Assembly (NCBI GenBank): GCA_949286015.1
Contig: CASEBB010000014.1
Coordinates: forward strand, 1 to 59,790
Length of the DNA stretch: 59,790 nucleotides
Origin: an uncultured Succinivibrionaceae bacterium
Lineage (GTDB): Bacteria; Pseudomonadota; Gammaproteobacteria; Enterobacterales; Succinivibrionaceae
Reading direction: 5' to 3'
In this document: one piece after another, positions 1 to 8,957 of the stretch
Layout: the number at the start of each line of letters is the position of its first letter
Numbering within the stretch: the stretch's first letter is position 1
The notes under the pieces: generated by a model
Database searches by the model: none
Seen by the model: only the letters and a program-made list of their open reading frames with translations
What the model was told of the DNA's origin: nothing
Position numbers and translations under genes: made by a program

Positions 1-306
1 ACCGTTAGCAGCCTGCACTGCCAGAGTACGAATGCTCTGCAGCATGGTGTGGATTTCATCCATACCGCCTTCAATGGTCTGGGCTAAAGCAATACCATCG
101 TTGGTGTTACGATTACCTTGGTTTAAGCCATTGATTTGAGCAGTCAGACGATCAGCGATCTGTAAGCCAGCAGCGTCATCCTTAGCGGAGTTAATACGCA
201 GGCCAGAGGATAAACGCTGGTAGGTGGTGTTCAGCGCATTGTTGGCGTTGGTAAGGAAACGTTGACCGTTTAAGCTGGAAACGTTGGTATTGACATAAAT
301 AGCCAT
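1..306 (-). CDS. fliC: Flagellin, N-terminal part (cut by window edge)
   Basis: The 102 visible codons start [15 protein letters not shown] and give the conserved flagellin D0/D1 N-terminal region ([22 protein letters not shown], here split: LSSGLRIN then [14 protein letters not shown]). Flagellin is exported through the flagellar type III system and polymerises into the filament. The reading runs off position 1, so the rest of the gene lies outside. The N-terminal part is nearly identical to the complete flagellin at 25921-26805, differing at a few positions such as TAQ versus TSQ and LQSIR versus LQTVR. A GTGAGG Shine-Dalgarno-like stretch precedes the ATG, and the leader upstream is also shared with the second gene. 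Family identity is certain; which paralogue name applies is not. Confidence 0.95.
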   Translation of the reverse strand, partial: MAIYVNTNVSSLNGQRFLTNANNALNTTYQRLSSGLRINSAKDDAAGLQIADRLTAQINGLNQGNRNTNDGIALAQTIEGGMDEIHTMLQSIRTLAVQAANG

Positions 307-355
307 ATGCCAAAAGCCTCACGACGTATGTTTTATTGAGTTTGTATGAGGCCAT

Positions 356-515
356 GTATTAAGTCGCTTTCCTTGGCAAAGCGGCCTTAATACAGCCTCT
401 GTTCAGCCACATCGCACTAAGGCATAGCTTTAGCTGTTGCCTTATTGATGCGGCTGAAACAACCACCCTTGACCTTGGGAGAGAAAGAGTTAGTTCGCCA
501 AGCCTCTAGGTGGTT
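356..515 (-). promoter_or_regulatory. Structured flagellin 5' leader, copy 1
   Basis: Two inverted repeats lie upstream of the flagellin start. The proximal one (356-393, 38 nt) pairs GTATTAAG with CTTAATAC and an inner CGCTTT with AAAGCG. The distal one (461-515) pairs AACCACC with GGTGGTT around a loop of about 40 nt. Both have counterparts of the same size upstream of the second flagellin (26853-26890 and 26989-27042). I could not find a convincing sigma-28 promoter, so whether these hairpins are in the mRNA or act as DNA is inference. Confidence 0.5.
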
Positions 516-571
516 GGACGACTGGTAAAGGGGCAATGTCCGACACTACCAAAAGTTGGCACAGTTATTGT

Positions 572-604
572 AAAAAAAAAAAAAAAAAATCGCTTATATA
601 AGCG
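572..604 (-). terminator. Hairpin plus 18-nt A/T tract upstream of flagellin
   Basis: On the minus strand a perfect 14-nt palindrome (CGCTTATATAAGCG, 591-604) is followed directly by 18 T residues (572-589 as A on the plus strand). This has the form of an intrinsic terminator that would isolate the flagellin from upstream minus-strand transcription. The same position upstream of the second flagellin has a 17-nt tract but a weaker stem. Confidence 0.55.
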
Positions 605-848
605 GTTTATTGCTGTTGTATAGCGTATAAAGTTAAAACTAGTACCTATGTTATAGGATAGGTACAACGACACTTTACTGGCCGCACTACCACACGCAAA
701 CCACGCGATTCCCGCCTAAACGCCACCTACTCGCTCTCTACCGCTCGCGCTCAGCATTCATGCTCTGGTCGCACATCACACCCTACCCAACCTGACACGC
801 TTCTTTATTACCGCACCAGCTCCAGAACCACACAGACTCCCCAGCCCA

Positions 849-990
849 CAGAAGCGGCTCTCCTTAAGTTTTGTGGATACCACAGCGCAGTATTACCACG
901 GCAATCACGGAGGTGCACCATGGTAATGGCGGTTGTTGTGCCGCCTTAATGGTGAGGATGGAGCGCTCCCAAACTTGGCCCCAGTGAACC
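849..990 (+). repeat. Decayed copy of the AGTTTGGTGGATAC repeat family
   Basis: GCGGCTCT followed by AGTTTTGTGGATACCACA matches the left end of the repeat at 52912-53025, and CCATGGTAATGGCG further in matches its CCATGGTTATGGCG centre. The right terminal repeat is not recognisable, so this looks like an old, degraded copy; the right boundary is approximate. Confidence 0.4.
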
Positions 991-1044
991 AGAATCCCTT
1001 TCAACTGGCTCTAGCGTGCGCTTACTCCACTAGTCCTTACCACT

Positions 1045-1060
1045 TATTTCACGTGAAAAA
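1045..1060. promoter_or_regulatory. parS-like palindrome
   Basis: The 16-mer TATTTCACGTGAAAAA matches the known ParB-binding consensus TGTTTCACGTGAAACA at 14 of 16 positions and contains the full palindromic core TTTCACGTGAAA. Binding by ParB is only a possibility; CACGTG palindromes are also used by other regulators. Confidence 0.3.
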
Positions 1061-1285
1061 CACACAATCTAACCTGAAAGTAAATCACAAGGTGATATGT
1101 AATCGAGTCTATTTGAGATCTTTGGCTTATATAAGCCAAAAACATGCAGTGCCTGCATATCACCAACTAAGCACCTTGGAGTAGGTGGTGATATGTTCCA
1201 ATCAGCACAAACTCCGCATCTTTATCGGGTTTTGGTTTATGGCTGGGCAAAACTTATCACCTTACCATTTACTTTCAGGATCTAA

Positions 1286-1305
1286 CAGCACGCCCCTGCG
1301 TGCTG
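1286..1305 (-). terminator. Hairpin downstream of the small secreted-protein gene
   Basis: CAGCACGC and GCGTGCTG form a perfect 8-bp stem with a 4-nt loop just past the stop of the 1328-1642 gene. There is no long T tract, so it may be a 3' stabiliser rather than a strong intrinsic terminator. Confidence 0.35.
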
Positions 1306-1327
1306 CCTCAAATCAAAAACCTAAGCC

Positions 1328-1642
1328 CTACTGCGTATTTCTCCGGTCTAAAGCAGGAGAGCGATTAGCAGGCATCGGACGGCCATGCCGTGGTGGTTGT
1401 GGCAGCTGCCGCGCGTTGTTAGTTGGCAAAGCCTCACGTGTGGCATTAGGGCCCCAGCCACTGGTCTTTTTCGCCGCTAAAAAGCCCGCATCTTCTGCCC
1501 CTAACAGCGGAGCACCGCTCGCGGCATCTGCCGTAATGGACAGCATACTGCTCTCATGGGAATACCACTCACTGCTTTGAGCAGGCAGTGCCAGCACGGC
1601 GCTTAGTACCACAGTGGAAAGCAGTAGCATTTTGCCCATCAT
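1328..1642 (-). CDS. Small secreted protein of unknown function
   Basis: 104 residues beginning MMGKMLLLSTVVLSAVLALP, a typical Sec signal peptide with probable cleavage near ALPAQSS. The mature part is polar and Pro/Arg-rich toward the end, with no domain I recognise and no cysteines. The start is well supported: GAGGAG lies six bases before the first ATG. It lies 52 nt downstream of the gene at 1695-2726 on the same strand, so the two probably form an operon of exported proteins. Function unknown. Confidence 0.7.
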   Translation of the reverse strand: MMGKMLLLSTVVLSAVLALPAQSSEWYSHESSMLSITADAASGAPLLGAEDAGFLAAKKTSGWGPNATREALPTNNARQLPQPPRHGRPMPANRSPALDRRNTQ

Positions 1643-1694
1643 GATCTTCTCCTCAGAGCCTACGCCCTACTCTATCTGCCATTAGTTAACGTGG

Positions 1695-2726
1695 CTATGG
1701 CCGCGACGAATTGGCAGGTGGCAGCACAATCACTCCATGGTTGGGCCCTTGGTGTGGTGGCGTATACACCGGCCGCTGAGATGGATAAGGTGGCGGGCGT
1801 TGTCCCCAGTGCTGTGGTGGCCTTGCGCCTTGAGGTGGACGCTGTCCCCAATTATGTTGCGGCGGCATGGCTCCCTGAGGAGGTCTTACACCTTGCGGTG
1901 GCACAGCCCCTTGTGGTGGCAATGGCGGGCGACTAAAGCCTGGATCGACTACAGTACCAGCTGGTGGTATCGCACCCTGCCCGCTTTGAGGTGGCACTGT
2001 GCCTTGTGGTGGCAGTGGCGGACGACTAAAGCCAGGATCGACTACAGTACCAGCTGGTGGTATCGCACCCTGACCACCTTGAGGCGGCACTATGCCTTGT
2101 GGTGGGTATGGTCTATGTGGCCGAGGTGGATGTGGTGGCCGATGCTCTGGACGATGATCCGGCCGATAGTAATGGTCATAGCCGTAAGTAGGCACGTAAT
2201 AGTTGTTCGTGATTCCAGTGTAGGGATCATAGCCCGAGGTGGTCGTAATGACGTTACCGTACTGATCCACATATACCGTGGTACCACTGTTGGTAGTAAC
2301 GCTGGTGCCTTGGGCTTGAGCTTGTTGCTGTTGCAGATAGGTCTGCACCGCCGCCATCACCTGTGATTGCGGCCCCTCAAAAGTAGGGATATTGGTGCCG
2401 TACACCCGCACTATGGGCTCGTTTGTACCAGCCATGTTACCCACTGTAGTAACCGACCCCACTGGCGTGGTGGTAATCGTACCATTGCTATTAATGGTCG
2501 TAACTGTAGTGCCTTGAGAGTTAGTAGTCGTGGTGGTAGCACCATTAGGCCCCACTCGCGTCACACTTACTCCTTGCGGAATGTTCGAGGTCGAAATGGT
2601 CTTCACCTGCGTAGGTGTGGCTGGCTCTCTTGGCGTATATGATGGCACCGACGGCTCCGCTGCCGTCGCTAATAGCGGTGTGGTGAGCAGAACAGAGAGG
2701 CTCAGAGCAAGTAATGATTGACGCAT
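1695..2726 (-). CDS. Secreted proline/glutamine-rich repeat protein
   Basis: 343 residues from the ATG at 2726, chosen because GGGAGG sits just before it; a GTG 12 nt upstream overlaps that ribosome site and is less likely. Residues 1-23 form a signal peptide (MRQSLLALSLSVLLTTPLLA). Then follows a Thr/Asn/Gly-rich part, a Gln-rich stretch (LQQQQAQAQ), a Tyr-rich segment and a His/Arg/Pro-rich segment. Residues 212-242 and 243-273 are two near-identical 31-residue units containing GQGAIPPAGTVVDPGFSRPP. It is probably a periplasmic or surface-exposed disordered protein; no enzyme motif is visible. Next gene downstream is the small secreted protein at 1328-1642. Confidence 0.75.
   Translation of the reverse strand: MRQSLLALSLSVLLTTPLLATAAEPSVPSYTPREPATPTQVKTISTSNIPQGVSVTRVGPNGATTTTTNSQGTTVTTINSNGTITTTPVGSVTTVGNMAGTNEPIVRVYGTNIPTFEGPQSQVMAAVQTYLQQQQAQAQGTSVTTNSGTTVYVDQYGNVITTTSGYDPYTGITNNYYVPTYGYDHYYRPDHRPEHRPPHPPRPHRPYPPQGIVPPQGGQGAIPPAGTVVDPGFSRPPLPPQGTVPPQSGQGAIPPAGTVVDPGFSRPPLPPQGAVPPQGVRPPQGAMPPQHNWGQRPPQGARPPQHWGQRPPPYPSQRPVYTPPHQGPNHGVIVLPPANSSRP
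1908..2093 (-). repeat. Two 93-bp tandem repeats inside the Pro-rich gene
   Basis: Two direct 93-nt units encode 31-residue repeats that differ at two residues (I/T at the first, G/S at the sixth). The near identity suggests recent duplication or homogenisation and allows in-frame copy-number change. Confidence 0.8.
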
Positions 2727-2843
2727 GGTCCCTCCCACAGATAAAACCGAAAACAGCGCGTGACCTCAACAGAGAGGTGGGACATAGCAGCCCCTATCAG
2801 CAAGCAAGCAACAAAAGCTCTGCTCTTTGTTGCTGCAGCAGTA

Positions 2844-4376
2844 TTAGGCCAGACGCTCAATCTCACTGGTCACAGATAGCGGCGGCAAATGCGCACTTTG
2901 TAATGCTGGCACGTCCAAATAAGCATCGCTGTCAGCATCTGGTTGGGTGATGTGGTGGCTACTATCACGTACAGGACGCAATACAGGTGTGATCTGCTCT
3001 GGAGCACTGGTATTTTGCAGTGGTAGCGACTCAACTGGCAGCGATACCGTGCTGCTGGAGCTTTCAGTGCTGACTCGACTCACAGGAGCGGAGCTGCTGC
3101 CCTGCGTAGCTGTAGCAGTCGTGGCCGTAGCTATCTCGGCCTCATGAGTCGTTGCCGTTTCAGTGCTATTGGTGTTGGTGGTATTAGCCGCTACTGCGGT
3201 AGTGGCAGCAGTAGTATTGGTAGCACTTGGCGCTGTGGCTTCAGCTTCAGCTTCGGCTTCGGTGGTCGTGGTATCGGCTGTGGTGTCCCCAGTGGTCGTA
3301 CTTGCCGCCACAGCGGTATTAGCCCCTGCCGTTACACTCTCTTGAGTGTCCTGCGGATACTCTAAAATGCGATAGCCCTTAACCTCAACCTTAACGCGAA
3401 ACATGTTGCGGTCGATCTCACCGTAGATCTCAATGAGCTGATCCTTGTACACCGGAGTCCAGTCGATGTCATCATCGAGCTCTACCGCAATCGAGTTCCC
3501 CATCTCGTCGGTAAACTCATAGCTGTTTTCATAGAGATAGTTGGTAAGACGGCCGCGCATCCACACGTCTTCTTCGTCTTTACCATGGCTCTGAATCGCC
3601 ATCACGTTGTTAAAGTAGTTCTCAAAGCCACGTGGCTTATTAAAGTGGTTAGCCCAAACATCCGAGCTCACTAACCACGAGCTACCACAAAAGAGTGCCA
3701 CGCAGGCCGTGCCTGTGACAATCTTCTTCAGACGACGATAGCCCTCACTGGAGGTAACGGCTTCACTGACGTTCTTGGCGGTACGCGTTGCTGCCGCACG
3801 AACATTTTGCCCGTGACTTACCGCCGAATTGGCAAGCAGCTCGTCAGCAGTGCTGGCTTTATCCTTAACCACAGCCGCAGAGTCTTTGGCTTTATCCGCC
3901 ACAGTAGCAGCTGAGTCTTTAGCTTGAGAAAAGAGCGTTTCTGCTTTCTGGGCAGAGGCAGAAGCGGCAGCAGAAACCTGTGAAGAGACTTTGGCTGCGG
4001 TGGTGCTGCTCACTTGACGCACAGAGTTTACCGCTGAGGTCGTAACGTTACTGGCAGCAGTTGCGGCACGGGAGGCAGCATCGGCAGCAGTGCTAGCGGC
4101 ATTGTGGACAGAGCTGTTAATGGATTTAACAGCAGAGCTGGCTGATGACGCCGAGAGTTTGTCTGCTGCGGCAGCCACAGCTTTAGAGGCTGCAGAGGTA
4201 GCTTCTTGCGTAGCTTTGTGGGCATGATTGCTGACACTGTCCAATGCAGCACTGGTCTTAGTGGCAGTATGGGCGTAAAGATCACGAGCGTGTGCAGAAG
4301 CGGTATTAGCCGCTTGTTGCACCCGTGAGGCAAGCTTAGACCAAGGCGAGTGATAGTGATGCTTATTACGTGGCAT
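2844..4376 (-). CDS. Membrane-anchored BOF/YgiW-type OB-fold protein with Ala-rich flanks
   Basis: 510 residues, ATG preceded by GAGGT. Residues 1-210 are an Ala/Ser/Lys-rich, probably helical region with repeats such as KDSAATVADKAKDSAAVVKD, resembling LEA-like or apolipoprotein-like helices. A hydrophobic segment at about 219-237 (VTGTACVALFCGSSWLV) is a probable transmembrane anchor. Residues about 255-339 match the BOF (bacterial OB-fold) domain of the YgiW/YdeI/NirD stress family: VWMRGRLTNYLYENSYEFTD, then IAVELDDDIDW, IYGEIDRN and VKVEVKGYRIL. The tail (345-510) is Thr/Ala/Glu-rich. Known family members are short periplasmic proteins of about 130 residues; here the domain sits in the middle of a large, low-complexity, anchored protein. 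Ligand unknown. Confidence 0.75.
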   Translation of the reverse strand: MPRNKHHYHSPWSKLASRVQQAANTASAHARDLYAHTATKTSAALDSVSNHAHKATQEATSAASKAVAAAADKLSASSASSAVKSINSSVHNAASTAADAASRAATAASNVTTSAVNSVRQVSSTTAAKVSSQVSAAASASAQKAETLFSQAKDSAATVADKAKDSAAVVKDKASTADELLANSAVSHGQNVRAAATRTAKNVSEAVTSSEGYRRLKKIVTGTACVALFCGSSWLVSSDVWANHFNKPRGFENYFNNVMAIQSHGKDEEDVWMRGRLTNYLYENSYEFTDEMGNSIAVELDDDIDWTPVYKDQLIEIYGEIDRNMFRVKVEVKGYRILEYPQDTQESVTAGANTAVAASTTTGDTTADTTTTEAEAEAEATAPSATNTTAATTAVAANTTNTNSTETATTHEAEIATATTATATQGSSSAPVSRVSTESSSSTVSLPVESLPLQNTSAPEQITPVLRPVRDSSHHITQPDADSDAYLDVPALQSAHLPPLSVTSEIERLA

Positions 4377-5652
4377 GAACTTACCTCGACATAGCCCATA
4401 GGGACAGTGACAAAGAAATTTACGATGCAGTGGAGCAGCAAAGAGCAGTCAGCATGAGCACGTGGTAACAAGTGGCTGCAAGTGTTTAGGGGAGTGGTTT
4501 GGGGAGTGGTTTTCAGTGGTTGGGCGTGCTTAGCACGCGCCGGAATTGTGCTCCAGCAGCAAGGCACGTAATGGTGACGCAAACGCGCAAAAAGCTCTTA
4601 TTTAAGCCGTTGTGAGGGTAAGATGCTCTGACCTTCTTCCTAAGTTGCGATAATATGAAACTAAAATTAGCGCTTGCTTAGGCTGCACTGCCAAAAGTCA
4701 CAGCTTTGTAAGTAAAACAGGGGAAAAGTGACCGCAGCAGAGCAGCGCCCTTCCTCTCAAAGACGCGCGAGGCACAGCACGTTTCAGCCTTATGCGCTCC
4801 AGCACGCCACCAGAGATAAAGCATGCTTTCTCTACGCTGGGTAAACTCGCTTGAGTCTACGACTGCGTTACTGCCTATCCTGCTAACCACACCTCGGAGT
4901 AAAGCTTTTGGCAAAGCACAGAGAAAACCACCCCAGAGGGGCCTACACACTGATCTACGTTACGATGCACTGAACAGCAATGCGCACCACCACTACCACT
5001 TGCAGCAGAATCACCAAAAGTACTACCCCATTACAGGATCAATCTCGGCTCAACATAAGGCCTCGGAGATAACAGCAGGAACGCTATATCAGAGCATCTG
5101 CTCTTTAGGATCTTATGTGGCAAGCACGCCTCTCTTGATGGTGGTATTTGGGGTGATAACACTTATGGTAATTCGCACTGCGCTTTCTTTTTTGGCTCAC
5201 CTTGAGCCGCCTTACTACCTGTAAGGTACAAGCTCTTTAACCACTTATCTTTTCCTTGCTCAGCCCCCTCTTGCTGCCTCATTTTAATTGTTGCTTTTTC
5301 TTCTCAATCTCCACTGCACACCATGAGGGTAGAAAGCAGCAACCACTGAAGCTTGCTTGTATAATGAGCCACGCAATATCCAGGGCCAAGCAATAGCGAG
5401 AGCTGTGGCTTTGTCCGCAGAAAAAACGTAAGTTTGCTTCAGCAGCAGCCACTACCACTGTGGGTAAGCTGAGCTGTTCCAGATAAGCGGCGTTGCGTTG
5501 CTGCTCCTAGAGAACAGCAAATCTGCGCGCCAGAGGCAAAGCTGCGTAGCAGCTACCAGCGCATCTCTCCTTTGAGTGAGGCAGGGACGCAGTAACTTAC
5601 GGCAAGACACAAGGATGGGCGCTAACTTTCACCGCCCCCAGCAGGAGTGCAG
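4377..5652. other. 1.3-kb intergenic region upstream of miaB
   Basis: No confident gene. Open frames at 4678-4950 (minus) and 4823-5224 (plus, 133 codons with one hydrophobic segment near its C-terminus) overlap each other and have no good ribosome site, so I do not call them. A CTTATTTAAGCC motif near 4594-4605 resembles the hairpin cores next to the flagellin A-tracts. Confidence 0.4.
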
Positions 5653-7023
5653 ATGGCAATTACCACTACAGACCGCATCACTTTAAGTCCCAACCTCAAA
5701 ATCCAGCAAGGCACCTTCCATGTCGCTGTCTGGGGTTGCCAGATGAATGTCTACGATGCCGACCGCATTCGTGACCTCATGAGTGCTGCAGGCTATGTAG
5801 AGCAAGCTGAGCCTAACGGGGCCGACATCATCATTCTCGTCACCTGTGCTGTACGTGCTAAAGCCGAAGACAAAGTCTTTAACCAATTAGGCGCATGGCG
5901 CCATCAAGGTGTGACTGACGACCACACCATTATTGCCTTAGGCGGCTGCGTCGGTGCGGAGTTAGCTGAGCAAATTCTCAAGTTAGACCCAACCATTGCC
6001 ATTGTCTTTGGCCCTCGTACTGCCCATCGCTTACCGCACATGGTCTCCTCCTATAAGGCCACAGGTGATAAGGTCGTGGACGTGCAAGCTGAGGCCTTAG
6101 AAAAGTTTGATGCCCTGCCAGAGCAAGGACAGCGTGGCCCTAGCGCCTTTGTCACCATTATGGAAGGCTGCTCTAACAAGTGCTCCTACTGCATTGTGCC
6201 TTACACCCGTGGTGAGGAAGATAGCCGCCCAGAGCAAGACATCTTAGATGAGATCGTCACGCACATTGACCATGGCGTAAAGGAAATCAACCTCTTAGGC
6301 CAAAACGTAAACTCCTATCGTGGCCTTACCCCTGACGGTCAGGTCAGCAGCTTTGCTAACCTCCTCTATGAGGTAGCAGCCATCCCAGGCTTAGAGCGCT
6401 TACGCTTTACCACCTCCAACCCAATGGAGTTTACGGACGACATCATTGCTGCCATCCACGACTTACCAGTGATTGCGGACTATATCCACATTCCGGTGCA
6501 ATCTGGCTCGGATCGCATCTTAAAGCTGATGCGCCGTAACTACACCTCTGACTCTTACCGCGAGTTAGTCGCTAAGCTGCGTCAGGCCCGCCCAAACATC
6601 TATATCTCCACCGATATCATTGTGGGCTTCCCTGGTGAGACGGACGAAGACTTTGCGGAGACCATGCGTCTTGTGAACGACGTAAAGTTCGACTCTGGCT
6701 TTAGTTTTATCTACTCTAAGCGTCCTGGCACCCCAGCGGCAGAGCTTGATGACCCAGTACCTTTAGAGCACAAGAAGCAAAACCTCTATGTGCTGCAAGA
6801 GACGCTTGAGAAGTATGCGCAGCAATACTCGCAAGGCATGCTGGGCACCACCCAGCGCGTGCTGGTCGAGGGCGTGAGCCGCAAAAACGCCCATGAGCTT
6901 AAGGCTCGTACCTCCAATAACCGTGTGGTGATTTTAGAGGGTGACCGTGACCTGATTGGCCAAATGGTGACTGTCAACATCACCGAGGTGATGACGCACA
7001 CCTTACGTGGCGTGCGCTGCTAA
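5653..7023 (+). CDS. miaB: tRNA-2-methylthio-N6-dimethylallyladenosine synthase MiaB
   Basis: Radical-SAM methylthiotransferase that converts i6A37 to ms2i6A37 in tRNAs reading UNN codons. 456 residues. The N-terminal UPF0004 domain supplies three cluster cysteines (C29 in WGCQMN, C65 in VTCAVR, C99 in GGCVG); the radical-SAM motif CSNKCSYC gives C173, C177, C180; a TRAM-type domain closes the protein. I choose the ATG at 5653 because AGGAG precedes it by five bases; the GTG at 5647 overlaps that ribosome site. It opens the plus-strand miaB-phoH-ybeY-corC cluster, an order shared with other gammaproteobacteria. Confidence 0.96.
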   Translation: MAITTTDRITLSPNLKIQQGTFHVAVWGCQMNVYDADRIRDLMSAAGYVEQAEPNGADIIILVTCAVRAKAEDKVFNQLGAWRHQGVTDDHTIIALGGCVGAELAEQILKLDPTIAIVFGPRTAHRLPHMVSSYKATGDKVVDVQAEALEKFDALPEQGQRGPSAFVTIMEGCSNKCSYCIVPYTRGEEDSRPEQDILDEIVTHIDHGVKEINLLGQNVNSYRGLTPDGQVSSFANLLYEVAAIPGLERLRFTTSNPMEFTDDIIAAIHDLPVIADYIHIPVQSGSDRILKLMRRNYTSDSYRELVAKLRQARPNIYISTDIIVGFPGETDEDFAETMRLVNDVKFDSGFSFIYSKRPGTPAAELDDPVPLEHKKQNLYVLQETLEKYAQQYSQGMLGTTQRVLVEGVSRKNAHELKARTSNNRVVILEGDRDLIGQMVTVNITEVMTHTLRGVRC

Positions 7024-7240
7024 AGCGCCAAATGCTGCTCTCAAGGATAGCCTTAGGCCCCACTTATCGCAGAGGTACCAAAGAGGCGCCTTTGCGATGG
7101 TTAAACTGCCACTATCTGACACTTACGCAAGTCAGTCCTTACCACCAGCGCCCCTCACCACCAACCTCACTGTATTTCACTTCCTCTTCCCTTTGGGGAT
7201 GCCCTAATGGGGCAAAAATTGATTGCTCAAGGAGCTGCAA

Positions 7241-8626
7241 TTGACAACTGCGAGTCCAGACCACGATCAGGACATCCGTCGCTTTAGCTTAGAGCCGGTT
7301 GACCGCAACCGCCTCGCCAACTTAGTTGGCCCTGAAGACGAGAACATTAAGCAAATCGCCAAACGTCTCGGGGTAGAAATCCTCAATGCCGGTGCCAACT
7401 TTAGTGTTAACGGTAAGGGCAAAAAAGCCATTGCCGCCGAGCGCATCATTAAGCAGCTGTACTTAGAGACCGCCCCTGTGGGTAAACACCGCAAGGCCGA
7501 GTTTATTACCCCAGATAAGGTCAATCTGGCCATTATCGAGAACACCCACTTAGAAGCAGACAATGTCGATAGCCCAAATCCGCTCGACTTCTACGACCAA
7601 AATCAAGCGCTCGAGCAAGCCGAAAACGCTCGTGCCTTTATCAAAAAGGAAGTGGCTGCTGGTAAGGAGCGCTACGAAGGCGAGCATGGCGGACGTGGCA
7701 CCATTGGTGAGCTCTACCACAAGGCCTCAACCTTAAAGACGCAACGCGGCGTCATTAAGGCCCGCACCCCAACGCAGGCCGACTACATTAGCCAGATCAT
7801 TAGCCATGATGTCAGCTTTGGTATTGGCCCTGCTGGTACGGGTAAAACCTTTTTAGCCGTAGCTGCCGCCGTGGATGCGCTCACACGCAATGAAGTGCGC
7901 CGTATCATTCTTACCCGTCCGGCGGTCGAGGCTGGTGAGAAGCTGGGCTTCTTACCTGGCGACCTCACACAAAAGGTCGATCCGTACTTACGTCCGCTCT
8001 ATGATGCTCTTTTTGAGATGCTGGGCTTTGAGAAGGTCGAAAAGCTCATTGAGCGTCAAGTGATTGAGATTGCTCCACTTGCTTACATGCGTGGTCGTAC
8101 CTTAAACGACAGCTTTATCATCTTAGATGAAGCGCAGAACACCACCATTGAGCAGATGAAGATGTTCCTCACCCGTATTGGCTTTAACTCCAAGGCGGTG
8201 ATTACGGGCGACCCAAGTCAGGTGGATCTGCCACGCAATGTGCGCTCGGGCTTACGCCATGCGATGGAAGTGTTAGGCAGTGTTAAAGAGATTGCCTTTA
8301 CCTACTTCCATGCTGAGGACGTGGTACGCCACCCTGTAGTGGCGGCTATTGTTAACGCTTACGATGCCTTTGAGCAAAAGGAGCGCGAGCGGGAGGAGCA
8401 AGAGGGCGGGCCGCTGCGCGAGCGTCGTGGCTATTTTGGACGCCAGCGCTTTGCTCACAACTACGGTAAGAGTGATGCCTTGGATGCGGCCTCGGATATC
8501 AGCGCAGCCAATTCTGAGGCGGCTTCCGCTGAAGCTGCTGCAGCGGCTGCTATCACCGACACCGCCGACAGCAGTGCGAATACCAGCGCAACTCCTCATC
8601 AAGACAGCCCTGCTACCAGCGAGTAA
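7241..8626 (+). CDS. ybeZ: PhoH-like ATPase YbeZ
   Basis: PhoH-family P-loop ATPase, functionally linked to YbeY in RNA metabolism. I place the start at TTG 7241, which has AAGGAG six bases upstream; an in-frame TTG at 7223 would put that ribosome site inside the gene. 461 residues. N-terminal KH-like part ([20 protein letters not shown]), Walker A GPAGTGKT at about 196-203, Walker [10 protein letters not shown] at about 292-300. After residue about 390 there is an extra acidic, Ala/Ser-rich tail of some 70 residues ([10 protein letters not shown] onward) not usual in the family, matching the habit of this genome to add low-complexity ends. miaB lies 217 bp upstream and ybeY 331 bp downstream. 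Confidence 0.93.
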   Translation: MTTASPDHDQDIRRFSLEPVDRNRLANLVGPEDENIKQIAKRLGVEILNAGANFSVNGKGKKAIAAERIIKQLYLETAPVGKHRKAEFITPDKVNLAIIENTHLEADNVDSPNPLDFYDQNQALEQAENARAFIKKEVAAGKERYEGEHGGRGTIGELYHKASTLKTQRGVIKARTPTQADYISQIISHDVSFGIGPAGTGKTFLAVAAAVDALTRNEVRRIILTRPAVEAGEKLGFLPGDLTQKVDPYLRPLYDALFEMLGFEKVEKLIERQVIEIAPLAYMRGRTLNDSFIILDEAQNTTIEQMKMFLTRIGFNSKAVITGDPSQVDLPRNVRSGLRHAMEVLGSVKEIAFTYFHAEDVVRHPVVAAIVNAYDAFEQKEREREEQEGGPLRERRGYFGRQRFAHNYGKSDALDAASDISAANSEAASAEAAAAAAITDTADSSANTSATPHQDSPATSE

Positions 8627-8957
8627 GAAAACGGTTTAAGAGAGCGCAGTAGTGGCTGGCGCTGCCGCTACCACCACAGAGGCTACGATGCTACCGCTAA
8701 AACGCCTCAGTCTTACTTAAAGTGGGTAAACGCCCGCATCGCCGCGACCACTCTGAGTAACGACTGCTGCTCTTTGTAGTGCGACGGTGGCCGGAGTTGG
8801 TACTCCTTCACCGCCAAGCGCCTTACGGCGCTAACTTATAGGGGGCTAAAGGCATCTGGCTACTGCTTGGAGTAAATCCCCTACCAGCTGGCTGTGACTA
8901 CTCTGAGTACATCTGGATGCCACCGCCCCGCGCTGCGCGCAAGACAAAGGTATTACC
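8627..8957. other. Intergenic region between phoH and ybeY
   Basis: 331 bp with short recurring CTCTGAGTA motifs and small inverted repeats. No gene or clear promoter seen. It is unusual for this cluster, where phoH and ybeY are normally adjacent or overlapping. Confidence 0.4.

Larger units (their letters stand above)
605..1327. other. Intergenic region with several palindromes
   Basis: No convincing gene. It holds a hairpin at 642-665 (GTACCTAT with ATAGGTAC), a decayed copy of the ~115-bp repeat family (about 849-990), a parS-like palindrome at 1045-1060, a perfect 20-bp palindrome at 1121-1140 (TTTGGCTTATATAAGCCAAA), and a 10-bp inverted repeat (CATATCACCA with TGGTGATATG) near 1157-1196. 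The open frames here have no good ribosome-binding sites. Confidence 0.5.

Noticed and set aside
557..571. Sigma-54-like TGGCAC-N5-TTG upstream of flagellin 1, with a similar TGGCAT-N5-TTG at 27088-27101
   Set aside because: It points away from the flagellin genes and lacks the required GC at -12, so I do not call it a promoter.
933..1184. 83-codon frame in the first intergenic region
   Set aside because: No ribosome site, no domain, overlaps repeats; likely chance.
1185..1580. 131-codon plus-strand frame
   Set aside because: Overlaps the minus-strand secreted-protein gene that has a signal peptide and a good ribosome site.
4823..5224. 133-codon frame with one hydrophobic segment
   Set aside because: Weak start, no family, low coding character; kept only as a note in the gap.
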